From Massilia sp. Root418 (GTDB lineage Bacteria; Pseudomonadota; Gammaproteobacteria; Burkholderiales; Burkholderiaceae_D), in assembly GCF_001425265.1 (NCBI RefSeq), contig NZ_LMEC01000002.1, forward strand, positions 65,427-129,426: a stretch of DNA of 64,000 bases. The letters are read 5' to 3'. Of this stretch, positions 34,355 through 42,386 are shown in pieces. The position numbers were made by a program, and so were the translations under genes. Position 1 is the stretch's first letter. Each line of letters opens with the position of its first letter. The notes under the pieces were generated by a model. It was not told where the DNA came from. It made no database searches and saw nothing but the letters and a program-made list of their open reading frames with translations.

Positions 34355-34579
34355 ATGCAACAACGTTACCTGACCGTACACCAGACCCGCCGCCGTGAAC
34401 CCACCGGCTACGAGGACCTGCTGGGCGATTCCATCGAGCGCGCGTTCGCGTCCGGCATCGCCGACCTCACCGCGCTGGTGGCGCACCTGAACCGCACCGG
34501 CCCCGGCTTCCCCGGCGGCGGCGCATGGACCGAAGAAGGCTACCAGGCCGAAGTTGCACGCCTGGCCGCTGAATGCTGA
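34355..34579 (+). CDS. 74-residue protein, possible recombinase-like HTH domain
   Basis: A short protein with TVHQTRRREPTGYEDLLGD followed by two helices (DSIERAFASGIADLTALVAHLN) and ending GAWTEEGYQAEVARLAAE. It resembles the small proteins called recombinase-like helix-turn-helix domain, often found beside Rieske oxygenases; this assignment is from memory and moderate. It might be a small subunit or assembly factor rather than a DNA-binding protein. CGGAGAAACATC precedes the ATG. It lies 17 bases before the Rieske oxygenase gene, with which it is surely co-transcribed. Confidence 0.6.
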   Translation: MQQRYLTVHQTRRREPTGYEDLLGDSIERAFASGIADLTALVAHLNRTGPGFPGGGAWTEEGYQAEVARLAAEC

Positions 34580-34596
34580 ACAAGGAAGGACAAGCC

Positions 34597-35622
34597 ATGA
34601 GAACCGTAGCCAACGACCCAGTAGAAGCCGTCCTCGCCGCCGGCCTGAAAGACCTGTGGTATCCGATCTGCCCGTCCGGCTTCGTCGCCGAGCGCCCCGT
34701 CTCGCTGCGCCGCCTGGGCCGCAAGTTCGTGCTGTGGCGCGAAGCAAACGGCACCCTGCACGCGCTGGAAGACCACTGCCCGCACCGTGGCGCGCCGCTG
34801 TCGAAAGGCATCGTGCTGGGCGACCGCATCGCCTGCGGCTACCACGGCGTGCAGGTGCGCTTCGACGGCGTAGTGACCAGCGTTCCGGGCAGCCCTGGCT
34901 GCAAGCTGGAAGGCGCCAGGGCCACGCGCTCCTTCCACGTGCAGGAAGCGGCTGGCGCCATCTTCCTCTACAACGCCAGCAAGGACGTGGACCAGCCGCC
35001 GCCGCTGGAACTGCCGCCGGAACTGACCTCGCCCGAGTACTCGAACTTCCTGTGCTATGCCGAATGGAACGGCGACTACCGCTATGTGCTGGACAACGTG
35101 CTCGACCCGATGCACGGCACCTTCCTGCACAAGCAGTCGCATTCGATGGCCGAAGGCGAGTCCACCGCCGCCTTCCGCGTGCGCGACACCGACACCGGCT
35201 TCGTATTCGAGAAGGAAGGCCAGCGCGGAGTGAACTTCGACTGGACCGAGTACGCCGAAACCGGCATCCAGTGGATGCGGCTTGAGATCCCGTATCCGAA
35301 GACCGGCGGCCCGGGCGGCAACTTCATCATCATCGGCGGCTACGCGCCGATGGAAGAAGGCGCCACCGCCGTGTTCTTCTGGCGCGCGCGCAAGGTGGAA
35401 GGCTGGCAGCGCGATACCTGGCGCTTCCTGTACAAGAACCGCCTGGAAGCGCGCCACTGGCACGTGCTGGAGCAGGACCGCGAGATCCTGGAAGCGATGG
35501 AGCCGGACGCCAACCAGCGCGAGATGCTGTACCAGCACGACATGGGCATCGTGCGCCTGCGCCGCCACCTGCGCGGCCTGGCCAAGGCGCAGATTGCCGC
35601 CGCCGAGGAAAAGACGGCATAA
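34597..35622 (+). CDS. Rieske non-heme iron oxygenase, alpha subunit
   Basis: A 341-residue terminal oxygenase. The N-terminal Rieske [2Fe-2S] centre is bound by CPH (with the following RG) and CGYH, spaced 18 residues apart. The C-terminal catalytic domain has the mononuclear-iron motif DNVLDPMHGTFLH (Asp, His, His). The size and single-component layout match the vanillate demethylase/phthalate-type oxygenases (VanA-like), which demethylate or hydroxylate aromatic acids. Electrons should come from the PDR-type reductase directly downstream. The start at 34597 has AAGGA upstream; eight extra codons are in frame. Confidence 0.93.
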   Translation: MRTVANDPVEAVLAAGLKDLWYPICPSGFVAERPVSLRRLGRKFVLWREANGTLHALEDHCPHRGAPLSKGIVLGDRIACGYHGVQVRFDGVVTSVPGSPGCKLEGARATRSFHVQEAAGAIFLYNASKDVDQPPPLELPPELTSPEYSNFLCYAEWNGDYRYVLDNVLDPMHGTFLHKQSHSMAEGESTAAFRVRDTDTGFVFEKEGQRGVNFDWTEYAETGIQWMRLEIPYPKTGGPGGNFIIIGGYAPMEEGATAVFFWRARKVEGWQRDTWRFLYKNRLEARHWHVLEQDREILEAMEPDANQREMLYQHDMGIVRLRRHLRGLAKAQIAAAEEKTA

Positions 35623-35650
35623 ATCATCAAGAGTATCGGGAGCCATTGTC

Positions 35651-36604
35651 ATGAGTAACAGCCAACAGATCACCGTGCGCGTGCAGGCCATGCGCTTCGA
35701 AGCACAAGGCATCGTCAGCGTGGAGCTGGTGTCGCCGGAAGGCGCAGAGCTGCCCGCCTTCGCGGCCGGGTCGCACATCGACCTGCACCTGCCGAACGGC
35801 GTGGTGCGCAGCTACTCGCTGTCGAATTCGCCGCTGGAACGGCGCCGCTACGTGATCGGCGTGCTGCATGACCGGAACTCGCGCGGCGGCTCGCGCTATG
35901 TGCACGAACAGCTGCGGGTGGGCTCCACGATACGGATCGGCGCGCCGCGCAACAACTTCCCGCTCGACGAGACGGCCGCGCACACGGTGCTGATTGCCGG
36001 CGGCATCGGCATCACACCCATCTACAGCATGCTCAATGAGCTGCGCCGCATGGGCAAGTCGGTGGAGCTGCTGTATTGCGCTCGCAGCCGCAGCGAGGCG
36101 GCCTTTGTCGACCAGCTGGTGGCCGATGGCCGCGCGCAGACCCACTTCGACCAGGAAGCCGGCGGCCCGCCGGACCTGCGCGGCTACCTGGCCGGCAAGT
36201 CGCCCGCCGCGCACTTCTACTGCTGCGGGCCGACGCCGATGCTGAATGCGTTTGAAAGCATCTGCGCGGAGCTGAAGCTGCCCAATGTGCACATCGAACG
36301 CTTCGCCCCGGCCGAACCGGTGGTGGCGATGCAGGGCAGCGAGTACGAATGCCAGCTGGCCCGCTCGCAGAAGATGGTAATGGTCCCGGCCGGGAAGTCG
36401 CTGCTCGACGCGTTGCTGGAAGCCGGCGTGGACGTGGACCACAGCTGCCGCGAAGGCGTGTGCGGCTCGTGCGAAACGGCGGTGATCGACGGCGTGCCGG
36501 AACACCGCGACGGCGTGCTGACCAAGGCCGAGCGCGAGTCGGGCAAGACCATGATGGTCTGCGTCTCCGGCTGCAAGGGGAACCGCCTCGTGCTCGACCT
36601 GTGA
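35651..36604 (+). CDS. PDR/VanB-type oxygenase reductase
   Basis: A 317-residue electron-transfer protein in the order FMN domain, NAD domain, ferredoxin. The flavin-binding motif is RSYSLSN, the NAD-binding motif is AGGIGITPIYSML, and the C-terminal plant-type [2Fe-2S] ligands are in CREGVCGSCET and the later MMVCVSGC. This order is that of phthalate dioxygenase reductase and VanB. It moves electrons from NADH to the Rieske oxygenase just upstream, making a two-component system. The start at 35651 follows GGGAGCC. It is the last enzyme gene before a REP pair. Confidence 0.93.
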   Translation: MSNSQQITVRVQAMRFEAQGIVSVELVSPEGAELPAFAAGSHIDLHLPNGVVRSYSLSNSPLERRRYVIGVLHDRNSRGGSRYVHEQLRVGSTIRIGAPRNNFPLDETAAHTVLIAGGIGITPIYSMLNELRRMGKSVELLYCARSRSEAAFVDQLVADGRAQTHFDQEAGGPPDLRGYLAGKSPAAHFYCCGPTPMLNAFESICAELKLPNVHIERFAPAEPVVAMQGSEYECQLARSQKMVMVPAGKSLLDALLEAGVDVDHSCREGVCGSCETAVIDGVPEHRDGVLTKAERESGKTMMVCVSGCKGNRLVLDL

Positions 36605-36605
36605 C

Positions 36606-36694
36606 GGCGGGTTACGCGCTGCGCGCTAACCCGCCCTACGGTGATTTCGCCATTCCGTAGGGCGGGTTAGCGGCGAAGCCGCGTAACCCGCCAA
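36606..36694. repeat. REP-like palindrome pair, locus A
   Basis: Two copies of the same element lie in opposite orientation. The left copy (36606-36640) is GGCGGGTTA-n-TAACCCGCCCTACG. The right copy (36656-36694) is CGTAGGGCGGGTTAG-n-GTAACCCGCCAA. Each copy is itself a hairpin (GGCGGGTTA/TAACCCGCC). They follow the reductase stop codon. A T run at 36719-36726 might allow termination. The same element recurs at 39540 and 53272. Confidence 0.85.
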
Positions 36695-36742
36695 GCCATG
36701 CATCCCGGCATAGCCCGGTTTTTTTTGCGCCCAATTCAAGCT

Positions 36743-36769
36743 TGAAACGACGTTTTATCCATGAAACGC
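36743..36769. promoter_or_regulatory. Putative IclR operator before the porin
   Basis: TGAAACG-A-CGTTTTA (36743-36757) is an imperfect dyad, and ATGAAACGC follows at 36761-36769. The two TGAAACG cores are 19 bp apart. The 9-mer is identical to that at 22598 before the ABC importer. This hints that porin and importer are regulated together. Confidence 0.4.
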
Positions 36770-36802
36770 GGCTCGTGCCGCCTATAACAAAGGGGAGTTC
36801 CG

Positions 36803-37882
36803 ATGAAGAAGCACATCTACGCCGCAGCAGCCGCCATCGCCACCAGCGCCATCACCGGCGGCGCAGCCCAGGCGCAAAGCAACGTCACCATCTACGGCAG
36901 CCTGGATGCGGGCGTGGCTTACGTCAGCAACCTGAATGGCAAGTCCACCGTGCGCGTCGACCAGGGCACCATGCAGCCGGACCGCTTCGGCTTCCGTGGC
37001 GTGGAAGACCTGGGCGGCGGCCTGAAAGCGGTGTTCCAGCTGGAAGGCGGCTTCGCCACCGACACCGGCGCCAGCGTCAACGCCACCAAGCTGTTCAACC
37101 GCACCACCATGGTCGGCCTGTCCGGCAATTTCGGCAGCGTCACGCTCGGCAATATGCCGGACATCGTGTTCGACTACGCGGGCAAATTGAGCAACGGCTT
37201 CCAGCTCACGAACTTCTACCTTTTCCACCCCGGTAACCTGGACACGCTGGCCAACACCTACCAGTACAACAACGTGGTGCGCTACACCTCGCCGACGATG
37301 CAAGGACTGACCGTGAGCGCCATGGTGGGCATGGGCGAACAGGCCGGCGACAGCAGCAAGGGCCGCAACGTCAGCGCGGGCGCCAACTACGTGAACGGCC
37401 CGATGCGCCTGGCCCTGGCCTACAGCAAGCAGAACGACCGCGCCGCCGGCTACGCGGGCGCCTTCCTCTCCACGCTCAACCTGGGCAACGCCGGCACCGT
37501 GTTCGACAGCCTGACCACCTGGGCGGCAGGCGGCGGCTACAAGGTTGGCGACTGGCGCCTGAACGCGCTGTACACGCAAAGCACGGTGGACCTGCCGGCC
37601 TCCAGCTTCAAGCAGAAGAACGTGGACCTGGGCGCAGCCTGGAACTACACCCCATTGAACACCCTGAACATCGGCTTCACCAACTCCAAGCTGGGCGGCG
37701 CCAAGTACAACCAGTTCAGCATCGGCAACGCCTACGCCTTCTCCAAACGCACCGAGTTTTATGTGCAGGCGGCCTACCAGAAGGCCAGCGGCTCGGCGCG
37801 ATTCGCGCTGCAGAACAACACCGGCGCGGCCGATGGCCGCAACCAGCTGGTGACCACGGTGGGCGTACACCACTCGTTCTAA
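36803..37882 (+). CDS. Outer-membrane porin (Burkholderiales OmpC/Omp32-like)
   Basis: A 359-residue trimeric beta-barrel porin. A signal peptide ends at AQA (about residue 24), the mature protein opens [16 protein letters not shown], and it ends with Phe in VHHSF, the outer-membrane signature. [21 protein letters not shown] and the short acidic loop 3 after it are typical of Gram_neg_porins. AAAGGGGAG is a strong ribosome site. Lying just after the reductase gene and sharing a motif with the importer promoter, it probably lets the substrate of this cluster cross the outer membrane. Confidence 0.93.
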   Translation: MKKHIYAAAAAIATSAITGGAAQAQSNVTIYGSLDAGVAYVSNLNGKSTVRVDQGTMQPDRFGFRGVEDLGGGLKAVFQLEGGFATDTGASVNATKLFNRTTMVGLSGNFGSVTLGNMPDIVFDYAGKLSNGFQLTNFYLFHPGNLDTLANTYQYNNVVRYTSPTMQGLTVSAMVGMGEQAGDSSKGRNVSAGANYVNGPMRLALAYSKQNDRAAGYAGAFLSTLNLGNAGTVFDSLTTWAAGGGYKVGDWRLNALYTQSTVDLPASSFKQKNVDLGAAWNYTPLNTLNIGFTNSKLGGAKYNQFSIGNAYAFSKRTEFYVQAAYQKASGSARFALQNNTGAADGRNQLVTTVGVHHSF

Positions 37883-37897
37883 GCTGATCGCAGTGCC

Positions 37898-37941
37898 ACG
37901 CCGCGCCGCCCCGCACCATTCCGGTCCGGGCCGCGCGGCGT
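37898..37941 (+). terminator. Hairpin between porin and chemoreceptor genes
   Basis: ACGCCGCGC (37898-37906) pairs with GCGCGGCGT (37933-37941). There is no T run. It ends eight bases before the GGAG of the chemoreceptor gene, so it could reduce read-through or mask its ribosome site. Confidence 0.4.
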
Positions 37942-37958
37942 TCTCTATGGAGTTCACC

Positions 37959-39590
37959 ATGTTTGCACATCTTAAAATCGGCACCCGGCTGGCGGCAGGC
38001 TTCGGCATCATCATCGCGCTACTGGGCGGCATCGTGCTGGTGGCGGTACAAAGCCTGGCCAGCCTGAATCAGGCCACCAGCCAGATAGTCGACGACCGCT
38101 ATCCGCAAGTGGTGCTGACCACCAGCCTGCTGATGCAGGTGAACGAAAACGCCATCTCCATGCGCAACATGCTGCTGGCCGATAACCCGGACATGCTGAA
38201 GGCGGAAACCGCCGCCATCGCCGCCGGCGAGAAGGCTATCGCCGAAGGGCTGGACAAGCTGCAGGGCATGCTGTCCAGCGAAGCGGGCCGCAAGGCTTAC
38301 GCCGACATGCAGGTGCTGCGCGCGAAATACCAGGCCGGCCAGGCGGAGTTCATGAAACTGGCAGGCAGCGGCGGCACCATCGACGCCTCCGCGCTGCTCA
38401 TGACCACGCTGCGCGAGGACCAGCTGGCCTACACTGCGCGCATGAAGGGCTTCCTGGCCGGCGGCGGCAAGCTGATGGAAAAGAGCGGGCGCGAGGCGGC
38501 CGAACTGTACGCCGCCAAGCGCCTGCACATCCTGCTGCTGGCCGCTGCCGCCTGCTTGCTGGCGGTCGGCTTCGGGCTGTGGATCACGCGCAGCATCACC
38601 GGCCCGCTGGGCGAGGCGGTGCGGGTGGCGCGCACCGTCGCCGGCGGGGATCTGAGCAGCGAAATCGACGTGCGCTCGCAGGACGAGGTAGGCCAGCTGC
38701 TGCAGGCGCTGAAGGAGATGAACGGCAGCCTGCGCAACATCGTCAGGGAGGTGCGCAGCGGCACCGACGCGATTGCCGGCGCCGCCAGCGAGATCGCGCA
38801 GGGCAACCTGGACCTGTCCGGCCGCACCGAGCAGCAGGCCAGCGCGCTGGAGGAAACCGCCTCCGCCATGGAAGAGCTGTCGGCCACCGTGAGCCAGAAC
38901 GCGGAGCACGCGCGGCAGGCGCGCGAGCGGGCGCAGGACGCGTCCGGCGTGGCCACCGGCAGCAGCTCGGTGGTGGAGCAGGTGGTGGCGACCATGGATG
39001 CAATCAGCGCATCGTCGCGCCAGATCGGCGATATCATCGGGGTCATCGACGGCATCGCGTTCCAGACCAATATCCTGGCGTTGAACGCAGCGGTGGAGGC
39101 GGCGCGCGCGGGCGAGCAGGGGCGCGGCTTCGCAGTGGTGGCGTCCGAAGTGCGCACGCTGGCGCAGCGCTCGGCAGCAGCGGCCAAGGACATCAAGCAC
39201 CTGATCGACGCCTCCACCGCCAGCGTGGCGAGCGGCGGCAAGCTTGCGCAGCAGGCCGGGGCGACGATGCATAATGTGGTCAGCAGCGTGGCGCAGGTGG
39301 CGGTATCGATCAGCGAGATCGCGTCGGCCAGCGCGGAGCAGAGCAGCGGCCTGGCGCAGGTGAACCAGGCGGTGGTGCAAATGGATGAGACCACGCAGCA
39401 GAACGCCGCGCTGGTGGAGCAGGCGGCAGCGGCGGCGCAGGCGCTGCAGGACCGCGCCGCAGAGCTGGCGCGGCTGGTAAGCGTATTCCGCCTGAACGCC
39501 GGCGACGGCGTGCCGAAGCCGGCCCCTCGCCCGGCGGGTCACGTAGGGCGGGTTAGCGCATTGCGCGTAACCCGCCAACCCGCGGCATGA
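37959..39590 (+). CDS. Methyl-accepting chemotaxis protein
   Basis: A 543-residue membrane chemoreceptor. Helix 1 is at about residues 11-33, a four-helix-bundle periplasmic sensor at 35-185, helix 2 at about 187-208, then HAMP and a signalling coiled coil. The tip is [32 protein letters not shown], broken by the usual hairpin, so CheA/CheW binding is expected. The last 16 residues (528-543) are encoded by a REP-like repeat (39540-39578), and no NWETF-type CheR tether is present. The start at 37959 has GGAG seven bases upstream. It follows the catabolic porin and may sense the same substrate; this is a guess from position only. Confidence 0.92.
   Translation: MFAHLKIGTRLAAGFGIIIALLGGIVLVAVQSLASLNQATSQIVDDRYPQVVLTTSLLMQVNENAISMRNMLLADNPDMLKAETAAIAAGEKAIAEGLDKLQGMLSSEAGRKAYADMQVLRAKYQAGQAEFMKLAGSGGTIDASALLMTTLREDQLAYTARMKGFLAGGGKLMEKSGREAAELYAAKRLHILLLAAAACLLAVGFGLWITRSITGPLGEAVRVARTVAGGDLSSEIDVRSQDEVGQLLQALKEMNGSLRNIVREVRSGTDAIAGAASEIAQGNLDLSGRTEQQASALEETASAMEELSATVSQNAEHARQARERAQDASGVATGSSSVVEQVVATMDAISASSRQIGDIIGVIDGIAFQTNILALNAAVEAARAGEQGRGFAVVASEVRTLAQRSAAAAKDIKHLIDASTASVASGGKLAQQAGATMHNVVSSVAQVAVSISEIASASAEQSSGLAQVNQAVVQMDETTQQNAALVEQAAAAAQALQDRAAELARLVSVFRLNAGDGVPKPAPRPAGHVGRVSALRVTRQPAA
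39540..39578. repeat. REP-like palindrome, locus B, in the coding end of the chemoreceptor
   Basis: A single copy of the CGTAGGGCGGGTTAGCG-n-CGCGTAACCCGCCAA element. It lies in frame in the last codons of the chemoreceptor and supplies its stop-proximal residues [14 protein letters not shown]. The start of the FRG gene follows at 39608. Confidence 0.85.
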
Positions 39591-39607
39591 ACAAACGGAG
39601 AGCAACG

Positions 39608-40399
39608 ATGGAACAAATCTGCGTCAACAACTGGAACGAGTTCATGGACCTGAGCGCGGATCTGGACGGCTGGGCTTTCCGTGGCCAGCAGGATGTGCGC
39701 TGGCCGCTGATGACTTCCCTGTCGCGCTACCTGAGCGCCTACATCCCGGACCAGGCCAGCTGGCGCGTGCGCGAAGAGCGCGCCATCCGCATCTTCCGCC
39801 GCAAGGCGCACAACTACCTCAGCGACCCGACAGTGCTGGACAGCGCGCTGCGCTGCCTGGCGCTGATGCAGCACCACGGCGCGCCCACCCGCCTGCTCGA
39901 TTTCACCAAGTCGCCCTTCGTGGCGGCCTTCTTCGCGCTGGAGCGCGCCACCGGGGACGCCGCCGTCTACGCCCTGAACACGCCGCGCCTGTGGACCGCC
40001 GCGCCGCAGAACGATCCGGCCATGGACCGCGACCATATCGACCCGCGCGAGGGCGGCAACTTCACGCGCTTCTACCTGCCCAACAGCCACGCCATCATCT
40101 GGATCGGCGAGCCGACCGAGATGGACCGGCGCCTGGTTGCCCAATCTGGCACGCTGGTGGTGCCCGGCATGCTGGACAAGCCGCTGGACGAGATCCTGCC
40201 GGCCTACGGCGACAGCGACGCCCTGCTCAAGCAAATCGTGCTGCCGCTGGCCATGCGCGACGAGGCGATGAAAGCCCTGTACCGCATGAACATCACCAAC
40301 GCCACGCTGTTCCCCGACCTGGAAGGGCTGGCGCGTTCCATCGGCATGGAGCTGGAGATGGTGTGGCCGGTGGCCACCGGCGGGCTGGCGCGCCTTTAG
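39608..40399 (+). CDS. FRG-domain protein
   Basis: A 263-residue protein with the FRG domain, named from FRG in WAFRGQQDVRWPLMTSL at about residues 23-39. Other conserved parts are LALMQHHGAPTRLLDFTKSPFVAAFFAL and NSHAIIWIGEP. The domain is found in bacteria and phages, sometimes in defence-linked loci, but its chemistry is not known. ACGGAGAGCAACG precedes ATG 39608; an ATG at 39587 overlaps the chemoreceptor stop and is less well placed. It is the second gene after a REP-altered chemoreceptor and the only FRG gene seen here. Confidence 0.85.
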   Translation: MEQICVNNWNEFMDLSADLDGWAFRGQQDVRWPLMTSLSRYLSAYIPDQASWRVREERAIRIFRRKAHNYLSDPTVLDSALRCLALMQHHGAPTRLLDFTKSPFVAAFFALERATGDAAVYALNTPRLWTAAPQNDPAMDRDHIDPREGGNFTRFYLPNSHAIIWIGEPTEMDRRLVAQSGTLVVPGMLDKPLDEILPAYGDSDALLKQIVLPLAMRDEAMKALYRMNITNATLFPDLEGLARSIGMELEMVWPVATGGLARL

Positions 40400-40409
40400 C
40401 TCTTAGCCC

Positions 40410-40916
40410 TTAGAACGGTCCGAGGAAATCCAGCTTGCCCAGTTTCACGCCCTGCGCGCGCAAAATGCCGTAGGCGGTGGTGATGTGGAAGTAGAAGTTC
40501 GGCAGCGCGAAAGTCAGCAGGTAGCCCGAGCCGGTGAAGGCCTGGCTGAAGGCGCCGAAGGTCAGCGTCACATCGCGCGCTTCGGCGCCGTCGAACTGCG
40601 CCTGCGGCACGCTTTCCAGGAAGGCGATGGTGCTGGCGATGCGTTCCTGCAGCTGCTGGAAGCTGGCCTCGTTGTCGTCGAACTTGGGCGCGTCCACGCC
40701 GCACAGGCGGGCCACGCAGAACTTGGACGCGTCGCTGGCGCGCTGCACTTGCGCCGAGAGCGGCAGCATGTCGTCTGCCAGGCGCGCGCCCAGCAGCACG
40801 TCCGGCACGGCGCCGGTGGCGGCGGCGTGTTCCTCGCCTTTCTTCAGCAGCGCGGACAGCACATTGAGCCCACGCACAAACGCCGGTACAGAGACCTGAT
40901 ACATGGATAGGGACAT
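40410..40916 (-). CDS. DUF1993-family protein
   Basis: A 168-residue helical protein matching DUF1993 by its N-terminus MYQVSVPAFVRGLNVLSALLKK, the LADDMLPLSAQVQRASDASKF segment, and the C-terminal NFYFHITTAYGILRAQGV. The fold is DinB-like in related proteins; a metal site is uncertain, though one His in YFHITTAYGILR is conserved. Function unknown. It faces the FRG gene tail to tail with an 11-bp gap. Start at 40916 fits the family, with the next gene divergent. Confidence 0.88.
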   Translation of the reverse strand: MSLSMYQVSVPAFVRGLNVLSALLKKGEEHAAATGAVPDVLLGARLADDMLPLSAQVQRASDASKFCVARLCGVDAPKFDDNEASFQQLQERIASTIAFLESVPQAQFDGAEARDVTLTFGAFSQAFTGSGYLLTFALPNFYFHITTAYGILRAQGVKLGKLDFLGPF

Positions 40917-41001
40917 GGCTTTTCTTTCGGTGGTAGGAAGGTGGAAATCATACGTGTATTATCTGGTTTTCGCTCGCAGAAGCGTAATTATAGGAATGAT
41001 A

Positions 41002-41457
41002 ATGAAGCTCCCTTCGATTTTTAAGGCTGCCGGCGTTGCCGCCGCCGCCACCCTGGCGCTGAACGCCCAGGCCGACAGCTTCACCTCGTCCGCGTCGAGC
41101 GCCGGCTCGGCCTCCAGCGGCAGCATTTCCACCTCGCTCAACGGTTCCAGCAACAGCTCCAGCGGCGACAAGAAAACCGCCGGCGGCCCGTACCACATCA
41201 TCCAGATGGCGGCCGCGCCGGGCAAGGCGAACACCACCCGCCTGACCATGGAACACGACGCCAGCAAGCAGCTGCTGGTGCTGGACCTGCCGGCGGCCAT
41301 CGCCGCCAAGGAAGGCCTGGAACTGGGCGGCGTGGTGCTGACGCAGCCGCGCTCCTACGGCTTCGAGTTCGCCCACGCGGACACGCAAAAGCCCTTCTTC
41401 CTGGTGCTGGAAGACGACTGGCATAGCGAACTGGCTGCGCGTCCGGTCAGCCTGTGA
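41002..41457 (+). CDS. Exported serine-rich protein of unknown function
   Basis: A 151-residue protein with a signal peptide ending at AQA (about residue 23). The mature N-terminus is a low-complexity Ser/Gly stretch (SFTSSASSAGSASSGSISTS and onward to about residue 55). A compact C-terminal domain follows (GPYHIIQMAAAPGKANTTR, LVLDLPAAIAAKEGLELG, FFLVLEDDWHSEL). I do not recognise the domain. Its stop codon overlaps the GTG start of the DUF2145 gene by four bases (GTGA), so the two probably work together in the envelope. TAGGAATGATA precedes the ATG. Confidence 0.7.
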   Translation: MKLPSIFKAAGVAAAATLALNAQADSFTSSASSAGSASSGSISTSLNGSSNSSSGDKKTAGGPYHIIQMAAAPGKANTTRLTMEHDASKQLLVLDLPAAIAAKEGLELGGVVLTQPRSYGFEFAHADTQKPFFLVLEDDWHSELAARPVSL

Positions 41458-42380
41458 TTTTCCGCCGCCTGGCGGCATGCGCGCTAAGCGCCTGCTCGCT
41501 GAGCATGGCCGCGCTGCCGCTGACCGCCCTGCCTTTGAACGAGGTCCAGGCGGCCACCTTCTGCGACCGGGCCAACGCCCTTACCGCAGCCGAGCAGGAC
41601 ACCCTGCTGCGCTTTGCCGCCGTGGTGCGCGAAGCGCTGGCCGAACCGGGCGGCAGCGCCGCCCTGGTGAGCCGCTCCGGCCTCGACCTGTCCCGCTTCA
41701 ACATCCGCTATTCGCACGCAGCCCTGGGCTGGCGCGGCGAGAGCGGCGCCTGGACCACGCGCCAGCTTTACTACTCCTGCGACGAAAGCCGTCCACGCAT
41801 CTTCGACCAGGGCGTGGCCGGCTTCGTCATGGGCACGGACGATCCCAAGCTGGGCTACATCTCGGTGCTGCGCCTGCCTGCGGAGGCGGCCAACGCGGTG
41901 CGGCTGGCGTCGCTGGACGGCGAGATCGCGCTTGGGCTGCTGGCGGCTACCTACAGCGCCAATGCCTATGCCTTCAGCCTGCAATACCAGAACTGCAACC
42001 AGTGGGTAGCCGAGCTGCTGGCGGCGGCCTGGGGAAACCTGGCCAACGGCAGTGATGTGCGCGGACGTGCGCAGGCCTGGCTGCGCGATGCAGGCTATGC
42101 GCCGCAAGGTGTGGAGGTGAATTCTCCCTTGCTGATGCTGGCGTCCTACTTCGTGCCGCATGTGCACCTGGACGACCATCCGGCGCAGGACCGCTACGAC
42201 ATGAAATTGAAGGTCAGCCTGCCGTCCACGCTGGAGGAATTTGTGCAGCAGCGCTACCCGGCCAGCGAGCGCACGGAGATCTGCCACAACGCGCGGCAGA
42301 TCGTGGTGCACAAGGGCTGGACGCCGGCCGCCGCGGGATGCGAGGCCGGACCGGGCGACCGTGTGATCGCCCTGGACTAG
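41454..42380 (+). CDS. DUF2145-family exported protein
   Basis: A 308-residue protein with an N-terminal signal sequence (residues 1 to about 33) and the DUF2145 features RYSHAALGWR, WTTRQLYYSCDESRPRIFDQGVAGF and YQNCNQWVAELLAAAW. The conserved Cys and His residues in these motifs are reminiscent of NlpC/P60-like peptidases, but this is only suggestive. GTG at 41454 is the only start that keeps the signal peptide and overlaps the previous stop. It is co-translated with the serine-rich protein and convergent with astE, six bases away. Confidence 0.82.
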   Translation: MIFRRLAACALSACSLSMAALPLTALPLNEVQAATFCDRANALTAAEQDTLLRFAAVVREALAEPGGSAALVSRSGLDLSRFNIRYSHAALGWRGESGAWTTRQLYYSCDESRPRIFDQGVAGFVMGTDDPKLGYISVLRLPAEAANAVRLASLDGEIALGLLAATYSANAYAFSLQYQNCNQWVAELLAAAWGNLANGSDVRGRAQAWLRDAGYAPQGVEVNSPLLMLASYFVPHVHLDDHPAQDRYDMKLKVSLPSTLEEFVQQRYPASERTEICHNARQIVVHKGWTPAAAGCEAGPGDRVIALD

Positions 42381-42386
42381 AACCGA

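Noticed and set aside
36719..36726. Intrinsic terminator at the T run before the porin
   Set aside because: Only a weak CCGG/CCGG stem precedes it.
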